Shown: positions 24,140 to 29,056 of the stretch, piece by piece
Layout of the letters: every line of letters starts with the position of its first letter
How positions within the stretch are numbered: the first letter of the stretch is position 1
Source: Bacillota bacterium
GTDB taxonomy: Bacteria > Bacillota > Clostridia > Christensenellales > Aristaeellaceae
Direction of reading: 5' to 3'
Assembly: GCA_023404715.1 (NCBI GenBank)
Contig: JAEYAR010000034.1
Span: 1 to 30,636, forward strand
DNA length: 30,636 nt
Made by a program: the position numbers and the translations under genes
The notes under the pieces: model-generated
Database searches by the model: none
Told to the model about the DNA's origin: nothing
What the model saw: the letters and a program-made list of their open reading frames with translations, nothing else

Positions 24140-24820
24140 TTATCGCTTTTCCTGCCGCAGGCGCAAGAGCGCCTGCTCCGCCGCCTGCTGTTCCGCGCGC
24201 TTTTTGCTCACGCCCTCGCCGCGGCCGAGCAGCTGCCCGTCCGCGCGCAACACTTCCGCGGTGAATTTGCGCGCGTGGGGCGGCCCCGCCTCTGCGACGA
24301 TCTCATACTTCGGCACGCTCTCGCCTGCGGCCTGCAAAAACTCCTGAAGGCGCGATTTGGCGTCCCGGTCTTCCTCTTCTTTGGGTTCGTAATCGCCCAT
24401 CATGCGGTCTACGAGCGCCGCCGCCCTCTCTATGCCGCCGTCCAGATACACGGCTGCCAAGACCGCCTCCATCGCGTCCGCGAGGATCGAGGGCTTATCC
24501 CTACCGCCGTCCAGCTCCTCGCCATGATCCAGCAGCAGAAATGGGCCGATGCCCAGGCGCCTGGCGGCGGCGGCCAGCGTCGCCTCGCGCACGAGCAGTG
24601 CGCGCCTGCGCGTGAGCTGCCCCTCCTGCATGTCGGGATATCTTGTGTATAGCACGCGGCTGACGCAGATTTCGAGCACCGCGTCGCCCAGAAATTCGAG
24701 CCGCTGATTGTCCGCCGCGTGGTGCTGCAGCGCATAAGAGGGGTGCGTGAGCGCCTGGCGCAGCAGCCCCTCGCTTTCAAACGAATAGCCCAAGGCGCTT
24801 TCCATCATCTTCAAATCCAT
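24140..24820 (-). CDS. rnc: ribonuclease III
   Basis: A 226-residue double-strand-specific endoribonuclease used in rRNA processing and mRNA turnover. The catalytic signature NQRLEFLGDAVLE (38-50) and the second acidic site near DAMEAVLAAVYLDGG are intact, and the C-terminal dsRNA-binding domain (about 152-222) has KYEIVAEAGPPHARKFTAEV and GVSKKRAEQQAAEQAL. I set the start at the ATG at 24820: GGAGGAAG lies 2-9 bp upstream, while the ATG at 24832 has no site and encodes the Shine-Dalgarno itself. A large hairpin lies in the leader (24839-24887). Confidence 0.95.
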   Translation of the reverse strand: MDLKMMESALGYSFESEGLLRQALTHPSYALQHHAADNQRLEFLGDAVLEICVSRVLYTRYPDMQEGQLTRRRALLVREATLAAAARRLGIGPFLLLDHGEELDGGRDKPSILADAMEAVLAAVYLDGGIERAAALVDRMMGDYEPKEEEDRDAKSRLQEFLQAAGESVPKYEIVAEAGPPHARKFTAEVLRADGQLLGRGEGVSKKRAEQQAAEQALLRLRQEKR

Positions 24821-24838
24821 GGCTTCCTCCATACCGGT

Positions 24839-24887
24839 GAAGCATCAGCACTGCCGCCCGCGGCGCGGGGTGCACTGCTCATGCTTC
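24839..24887 (-). promoter_or_regulatory. long hairpin in the rnc leader, possible RNase III target
   Basis: Two 16-nt arms (24839-24854 and 24872-24887) pair at 14 of 16 positions around a very GC-rich 17-nt loop, ending 19 nt before the rnc start chosen here. There is no U tract, so it is not a terminator. RNase III is known to cleave a hairpin in its own leader in E. coli; that the same happens here is inference. Confidence 0.6.
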
Positions 24888-24904
24888 CATACAAAGCGGC
24901 TTTC

Positions 24905-24930
24905 GGGCGCGGACGATGTCGTCCGCGCCC
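24905..24930 (-). terminator. perfect hairpin after acpP, partial terminator or processing site
   Basis: GGGCGCGGACGA (24905-24916) and its exact complement (24919-24930) form a 12-bp stem with only a 2-nt centre, 6 bp past the acpP stop. The minus strand continues GAAAGCC, without a U tract. It could attenuate or stabilise, letting acpP mRNA exceed that of rnc-smc-ftsY. Confidence 0.55.
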
Positions 24931-24936
24931 ATTGGG

Positions 24937-25164
24937 TCACTTTTTCTTTTCGATGTAGCTGACCAGATCGCCGACCGTCTTGACGGTGGCGATAGCGTCG
25001 TCGTCGATCGTGATATCGAAATCCTGCTCGATGTCCATGATGAGCATCATCACGTTGGCGCTGTCCGCCTTTAAATCCTCCTGCAAGCGTGCTTCCAGCG
25101 TGACGGCATTATCCTGTACCTTGAGCTGACGGACGATCATCGCCTTAAGCTTTTCGAAAACCAT
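24937..25164 (-). CDS. acpP: acyl carrier protein
   Basis: A 75-residue four-helix carrier. The phosphopantetheine serine is Ser35 in KADSANVMMLIMDIEQDFDI; helix II and the acidic DITIDDD segment are typical. The usual DSL at the attachment site is DSA here (Ala36, then Asn37), and helix II is unusually Met-rich. The ATG at 25164 has GGGG 8 bp upstream; the ATG at 25185 has no site. Position directly after plsX supports a primary fatty acid and phospholipid role. fabD and fabG, which lie between plsX and acpP in Bacillus, are absent. Confidence 0.92.
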   Translation of the reverse strand: MVFEKLKAMIVRQLKVQDNAVTLEARLQEDLKADSANVMMLIMDIEQDFDITIDDDAIATVKTVGDLVSYIEKKK

Positions 25165-25192
25165 CTTGATTTCCCCTTTCTGCATTCGATTG

Positions 25193-26212
25193 TTATGGTT
25201 GTACGTCCTGCGCGAGCACGAGATTGGTCACCTCGCGCCGGATGATCTCGACCACCTGGCCTTCCACCATCTTGCGCGCCTGACGGATCGCGCAGAACAT
25301 CGCCCGGGCGTTCGAGTTGCCGTGCGCCTTGACGACCGCGCCCTCTACCCCCAGCAGCGGCGCGCCGCCGACCTCGGTGGAGTCCATGGCGTGCTTGATG
25401 CTGCGAAAAACCGGTTTGCACAGCACCGCGCCAGTTTTGCCGCGCAGTGATGCCATCAGGCCCGTCTTGATCATCCCGAACATCTCGCTCGCCATTCCCT
25501 CGGTATACTTGAGCACGACGTTGCCGACGAACCCGTCGCAGGCCAGCACGTCGACCTGGCCCGAGAGAATTTCGCGCGCCTCGACGTTCCCCGAAAAGCG
25601 GTAGGGCTGGTCCTTCGACATCAGCGCGTACGCCTTCTTCGTCAGATCGTCTCCCTTCTCTGCCTCCTCGCCGATGTTGAGAAGACCGACCTGCGGCGCT
25701 TTGACGCCCATCACCTTCTCCATGTACACGCTGCCCATCAGCCCAAATTGCACCAGCCATTCCGGGTGGCAGTCGACGTTCGCGCCCGCGTCGATGAGCA
25801 TCAACGGTTTTTTGGGCGCGGGGAGCACCGGTGCGAGCGCCGGGCGCTCGATACCGTCGATCCGACCGATCTTAAACATCGCGCCGGCCATGATCGCGCC
25901 GGTGCTGCCTGCGGAGACGAACGCCTCCGCCTCCTTGGCGCGCACGATGTTCATGCCCACCACCAATGAGGACTGAGGCTTCTTGCGCAGCGCCATTACG
26001 GGGTGCTCGTGCGTGGTAATGACGTCCGGTGCGTCGACGATCTCCAAACGGTCGGCGACGTCGGCGTATTCGCCCATGCACGCGCGGATTTCGTCCTTGC
26101 GGCCTACCAGCACGATCTGAACGTCCGCAAAGGCGCGTAGCGCGTCGATCGCCCCCTGCACGTTCACGCCAGGCGCGAGGTCGCCGCCCATCGCATCCAC
26201 AACTATTTTCAT
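25193..26212 (-). CDS. plsX: phosphate acyltransferase PlsX
   Basis: A 339-residue peripheral membrane enzyme that converts acyl-ACP to acyl-phosphate, the acyl donor for PlsY in phospholipid synthesis. Family motifs: VVDAMGGDLAPG at the N-terminus, VSAGSTGAIMAGA, LMLIDAGANVDCHPEWLVQFGLMG, LNIGEEAEKG, DVLACDGFVGNVVLK, and GGAPLLGVEGAVVKAHGNSN near the C-terminus. Length is normal. It is the first gene after a good promoter. Neither a fapR gene nor an obvious FapR-type operator is present upstream, although Bacillus plsX is under FapR. Confidence 0.96.
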   Translation of the reverse strand: MKIVVDAMGGDLAPGVNVQGAIDALRAFADVQIVLVGRKDEIRACMGEYADVADRLEIVDAPDVITTHEHPVMALRKKPQSSLVVGMNIVRAKEAEAFVSAGSTGAIMAGAMFKIGRIDGIERPALAPVLPAPKKPLMLIDAGANVDCHPEWLVQFGLMGSVYMEKVMGVKAPQVGLLNIGEEAEKGDDLTKKAYALMSKDQPYRFSGNVEAREILSGQVDVLACDGFVGNVVLKYTEGMASEMFGMIKTGLMASLRGKTGAVLCKPVFRSIKHAMDSTEVGGAPLLGVEGAVVKAHGNSNARAMFCAIRQARKMVEGQVVEIIRREVTNLVLAQDVQP

Positions 26213-26242
26213 CTCTTAGCCCCACTTTCAAGGTATCGCTTT

Positions 26243-26271
26243 ATTGTATCAAATTTTGCCTCATTCTTCAA
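26243..26271 (-). promoter_or_regulatory. sigma-A promoter of plsX-acpP-rnc-smc-ftsY
   Basis: On the minus strand, TTGAAG (26266-26271) and TACAAT (26243-26248) are separated by 17 bp. Predicted start near 26236, about 24 nt before the plsX ATG. The -35 overlaps the last codons of the upstream gene. Confidence 0.75.
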
Positions 26272-26824
26272 GCGTATACCTGGCCCGTTCGCCGCCGATC
26301 AGCTTGGGGCGCGCATAGGCCATGACGAGGTTTGCATGCCCTACGGTGTGAAACGGCGCGCGCAGCGGCACGGCGACGCGCCGCAGGTGCATGCCGATCA
26401 GCGTATCGCCGATGTCGATACCCGCATCCGCCAGCGCCGCATCCACGAGCACCGGGTCGCGCAGCAGACGATAATAGGCGGCTCCTGCGGAGCCGCCGGC
26501 CTTGGGATAGGGTACGGCCATGACGATCTCCAGCCCGCGAAGCTCCGCCTGGGCGCGTTCGATGACGAGCGCGCGGTTGAGGTGCTCGCAGCATTGCACG
26601 CAGCCGACCAGCGCGTGCGCGGCGCAGGCGCCAAGGAATGCCTCTGCGAGCGCTTTGCCCATCTGCGGATCCGAATTTTTGCCGATGCGCCCCCCGCATA
26701 CCTCGCTCGTCGAACAACCGAGCACCACGAGGCTGCCGGGCGCAAGGCGCCCCTGAACCGCTAAATAATCGATGGCTTTCTCCACTTGTTCTTTCACCTG
26801 TATACGCAGTTCCTGTGCTTCCAT
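26261..26824 (-). CDS. TIGR01440/UPF0340 family protein (YwlG-like)
   Basis: A 187-residue protein matching the conserved Firmicutes family represented by Bacillus YwlG, of unknown function. Recognisable: LVVLGCSTSEVCGGRIGKNSDPQMG, CVQCCEHLNRALVIER, VPYPKAGGSAG and a C-terminal half with GMHLRRVAVPLRAPFHTVGHANLVMA. The Cys-rich CVQCCEHLNRA and the GCSTSEV loop are conserved features that suggest a ligand or metal site, but no reaction is known to me. The ATG at 26824 has GGAAG 8-9 bp upstream. It sits between the SpoU methyltransferase and plsX, probably cotranscribed with the former (46-bp gap). Confidence 0.88.
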   Translation of the reverse strand: MEAQELRIQVKEQVEKAIDYLAVQGRLAPGSLVVLGCSTSEVCGGRIGKNSDPQMGKALAEAFLGACAAHALVGCVQCCEHLNRALVIERAQAELRGLEIVMAVPYPKAGGSAGAAYYRLLRDPVLVDAALADAGIDIGDTLIGMHLRRVAVPLRAPFHTVGHANLVMAYARPKLIGGERARYTLEE

Positions 26825-26870
26825 CCAAGACGCTTCCTTTCTCGATCCTGCCCGATCGGGCCGGTGGGTC

Positions 26871-27611
26871 TTATTGCCTTCGGTTCGCATCGCTCTGGGC
26901 GAATGTATACGCGCCGATTCCTACGGCGACGGCCAGGTTCAGCGAGTCGATAGCGCCGCTGTGCGGGATCAGCACGCTCGTGCCCATCCGTGCAAACGCT
27001 TCCGGCAGGCCGGAGGCCTCATTGCCAAAGACGAGCGCGTATGGTGCGCTTACCTGCGCCGCGGCCTTGGAAAGTTCGATGGCGCCCGTGAGCATGAACG
27101 GATAGAGCGCATGCCCCGCAAAGGCCGTACGGTAGTCTTCAAAATCGTCGTAGTGGCGCACGCGCATGGAAAAGAGCGCGCCCATCGACGCGCGTACCAC
27201 GCGCGGGTCGAAGAGGTCCACAGCCGGGCGGACGATCGCCAAATCCCGAAAGCCAAATCCAAGACATGTGCGCAGGATCGTGCCCAGGTTCCCGCTGTCC
27301 GATGGATGGTGCAGCACCACGTGCGGCGCGTCCGCCCGAAGCGGCGCCTCCCGCTTTTCAAAGACCATCGCCGCAAAGCAGTTGTCCTTATGGGCGATAC
27401 GGGCGAGCACGCGGTCCGCCGTCTCAACCCGGATGCCGGCCGCCTCGCTCTCCCGAACGAGGCGCTGCACGCCCTCGCTCCGCTCGCCTGCGCTGCTCAC
27501 GAGCAAGCGTAGGCATCGCTCCGGGCACGCGTGCAGGCACTCCATCGCGGGGAATATGCCGGGCGCATAGGCATACGGCAGCGACCGATCGTAGGCTTCG
27601 AGCTTTGGCAT
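26871..27611 (-). CDS. SpoU/TrmH family RNA 2'-O-methyltransferase
   Basis: A 246-residue SPOUT-class enzyme that transfers a methyl group from S-adenosylmethionine to ribose 2'-OH in tRNA or rRNA. The three SpoU motifs are present: HHPSDSGNLGTILRT (motif 1, about residue 101), ALVFGNEASGLP (motif 2) and DSLNLAVAVGIGAY (motif 3), forming the knotted cofactor site. The N-terminal 90 residues are a substrate-binding domain. The exact target nucleotide cannot be read from sequence. The ATG at 27611 follows AAGGTGAAACGCAC. It is transcribed from the promoter at 27674-27702. Confidence 0.9.
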   Translation of the reverse strand: MPKLEAYDRSLPYAYAPGIFPAMECLHACPERCLRLLVSSAGERSEGVQRLVRESEAAGIRVETADRVLARIAHKDNCFAAMVFEKREAPLRADAPHVVLHHPSDSGNLGTILRTCLGFGFRDLAIVRPAVDLFDPRVVRASMGALFSMRVRHYDDFEDYRTAFAGHALYPFMLTGAIELSKAAAQVSAPYALVFGNEASGLPEAFARMGTSVLIPHSGAIDSLNLAVAVGIGAYTFAQSDANRRQ

Positions 27612-27673
27612 GTGCGTTTCACCTTCATCTCGTATTGCGTTCAGGCAGGGGCCCGACGCGGCGATATGCGTTT

Positions 27674-27702
27674 ATTGTAGCAGAAAAGCGCCCGCAGTAC
27701 AA
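27674..27702 (-). promoter_or_regulatory. sigma-A promoter of the SpoU methyltransferase gene
   Basis: On the minus strand, TTGTAC (27697-27702) and TACAAT (27674-27679) are separated by 17 bp. Predicted start near 27667, about 55 nt before the ATG. The terminator of the preceding gene lies 55 bp upstream. Confidence 0.75.
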
Positions 27703-27756
27703 TGGCGCGCTCACAAAAAGACGGCGCCGGGTATTCCCTTATGTATCTGATTCAAC

Positions 27757-27805
27757 AAAAAAGCGCCCCTCCCCCGGACGTTTCATTCGTCCTTGGGAAA
27801 GGCGC
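27757..27805 (-). terminator. strong two-part intrinsic terminator of the zinc-ribbon gene
   Basis: On the minus strand, GCGCCTTTCCC pairs over 11 positions (some G-U) with GGGAGGGGCGC. Inside it, GGACG and CGTCC form a second stem around a 7-nt loop, and TTTTTT follows at once. Placed about 50 bp after the stop of the zinc-ribbon gene. Confidence 0.92.
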
Positions 27806-27857
27806 CTTACGTTTCGCCAAATCGCCGCTCAGGCGCAAGCGGCCTGAACGTTTGCTC

Positions 27858-28148
27858 TTAATAGCGGCTCTGACGGTTGCGCTCGAAGCAATCGCGGCAG
27901 TATACCGGCTTGTCTCCGCGGGGCTGGAAGGGCACCTGCGTGGTGCAGCCGCAGCCGTCGCAAACGACTTCATACATCTGGCGCTCCGGGCGATTGCCGC
28001 CATTCTGCGCACGACGGTTCGCACGGCAGTTCGGGCAACGGCTCGGCTGGTTCTGGAAGCCCTTTTCGGCGTAGAACGCCTGCTCAGAACCGGAGAACAC
28101 AAATTCGGCGCCGCACTCGCGGCAGGTCAACGTCTTGTCTTCATACAT
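27858..28148 (-). CDS. small zinc-ribbon protein
   Basis: A 96-residue protein with two zinc-binding modules. The first (residues about 9-43) has CRECGAEFVFSGSEQAFYAEKGF and CPNC, matching the probable zinc-ribbon family zf-trcl. The second (about 60-88) has CDGCGCTTQVPFQPRGDKPVYCRDCF, a CxxC pair of the kind often found beside it. The middle is Arg/Asn-rich, which suggests nucleic acid binding. Function is not established. The ATG at 28148 has AGGAGG 9 bp upstream. Transcription seems to begin near 28291, giving a leader of about 143 nt, and ends at a strong terminator. Confidence 0.9.
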   Translation of the reverse strand: MYEDKTLTCRECGAEFVFSGSEQAFYAEKGFQNQPSRCPNCRANRRAQNGGNRPERQMYEVVCDGCGCTTQVPFQPRGDKPVYCRDCFERNRQSRY

Positions 28149-28291
28149 GGTAGAAAACCTCCTAAATATCTTGTGCCTCACCCGATGACAACCCTGATGT
28201 GCTCCAGACTGACTTCCGGTCATCGAACGAAGCGATAGACGAAGGAGGCCTTGAAATACGAACCGGGCAATACCTTGGTTGAGGTCCAACG
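28149..28291 (-). promoter_or_regulatory. long structured leader of the zinc-ribbon gene, possible RNA switch
   Basis: The predicted 143-nt leader holds complementary pieces that exclude each other. CCUCCU (28243-28248) can pair with the Shine-Dalgarno AGGAGG (28158-28163). The overlapping GCCUC (28245-28249) can instead pair with GAGGC (28175-28179), enclosing a 7-bp stem CGAUGAC/GUCAUCG (28219-28225 with 28183-28189). The first fold hides the ribosome-binding site, the second frees it. I recognise no known riboswitch class. Folding is by eye. Confidence 0.45.
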
Positions 28292-28297
28292 GTAGAC

Positions 28298-28306
28298 ATT
28301 ATAACA
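28298..28306 (-). promoter_or_regulatory. extended -10 promoter of the zinc-ribbon gene
   Basis: The minus strand reads TGTTATAAT: a perfect TATAAT with the TGn extension. The hexamer 17 bp upstream is TGGCTA, a poor -35. Predicted start near 28291. Confidence 0.65.
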
Positions 28307-28423
28307 CGTACAGCCGAAAATAGCCAGTCTTTTTTTCTAAATAATCAGGCAATTTACGGAAAGCGTAAAAAACGATATTTTTCGGCAGGATTCGGCAGCC
28401 AAAAGTCGAATCTTTACAAAAAA

Positions 28424-28452
28424 TTGCCCGTGTTCGCGTCGGTTCGTATGTA
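28424..28452 (+). promoter_or_regulatory. weak candidate promoter for the XRE gene
   Basis: TTGCCC (28424-28429) and TATGTA (28447-28452) are 17 bp apart on the plus strand, 33 bp before the ATG. Both hexamers are imperfect. The AT-rich gap 28307-28484 between the divergent genes holds no ORF; it also has two CGGCAG direct repeats (28383-28388 and 28393-28398) that could be a regulator site. Confidence 0.3.
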
Positions 28453-28484
28453 AATCGTAGGGCAGAAAGAAGGAGCTTTTATTC

Positions 28485-28802
28485 ATGAATTATGTCTCTC
28501 TCGGTCAACGCATCCGCAAAAAGCGCCAAACCCTCCACTGGACGCAGGCGCATCTGGCGCAGGCTGTCGATCTCTCGGTCTCTTTTCTAGGGCATATTGA
28601 GCGGGGCAGCCGTAAAGCCAGCCTGGAAACGCTCGTCTCCATCTGCAACGTGCTGGATATCTCTCCATCCTATCTGCTCGAGGAATCGCTCACCATCACC
28701 GACAAAACGCCTATGCCTGATGCACTCAGCGACCGCCAGCGCACGGCGCTCAATCAGATCGTACACTATCTCGACAATTGGAATGAGCCGAGTACGCGCT
28801 AA
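28485..28802 (+). CDS. XRE-family helix-turn-helix regulator
   Basis: A 105-residue protein with an N-terminal HTH_3 domain (about residues 6-62): LGQRIRKKRQTLHWTQAHLAQAVDLSVSFLGHIERGSRKASLETLVSICNVLDISPSYLL. The recognition helix lies around LSVSFLGHIERG. The short C-terminal part (about 65-105) is helical with no known sensor domain. Such small repressors usually bind as dimers and often control their own or a neighbouring gene. AAGGAGC lies 11 bp before the ATG. It is divergent from the zinc-ribbon gene and stands alone; it is followed by the hairpin-rich element. Its targets are unknown. Confidence 0.93.
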   Translation: MNYVSLGQRIRKKRQTLHWTQAHLAQAVDLSVSFLGHIERGSRKASLETLVSICNVLDISPSYLLEESLTITDKTPMPDALSDRQRTALNQIVHYLDNWNEPSTR

Positions 28803-28808
28803 TCACGA

Positions 28809-29049
28809 GAAAGAGGCCGCTTCTCTATCGAAGCGGCCTCAGACCGTTGAAAAAGCCTCGTTTTGCGCGCAAACCAAAAGCCGTCTGCAAGACTGTAATC
28901 GTATCCGCCGGCTTTGCCGGCGGGGCGGGGATTTTTCCTCCGCAAAATGCCATTTTGCGGAGGAAAAAGTCACCCGTAAACTCGACAAAGTGGCGTACGC
29001 CACTTTGTCGAAACGCTGAGGCCGCTTCTGTATCGAAGCGGCCTCTTTC
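28809..29049. repeat. 241-bp hairpin-rich element with 34-bp inverted-repeat ends
   Basis: The ends (28809-28842 and 29016-29049) are inverted copies of a hairpin, GAAAGAGGCCGCTTC, 6-nt loop, GAAGCGGCCTCAG, identical apart from the loop. Between them are three more perfect inverted repeats: 28905-28923 (8-bp stem), 28932-28968 (18-bp arms, 1-bp centre) and 28982-29011 (30-bp palindrome centred on GTAC). No protein gene fits; open frames here are shadows. It resembles a MITE or REP-like intergenic repeat. The right-hand hairpin with its T-rich flank may terminate the XRE gene. Confidence 0.7.
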
Positions 29050-29056
29050 ATTTCTT

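Noticed and set aside
26213..26242. FapR-type operator in front of plsX
   Set aside because: No palindromic site resembling the Bacillus FapR box can be seen between the promoter and plsX.
28809..29049. CRISPR array
   Set aside because: The repeats are inverted, not regularly spaced direct repeats, and there are no spacers or cas genes.
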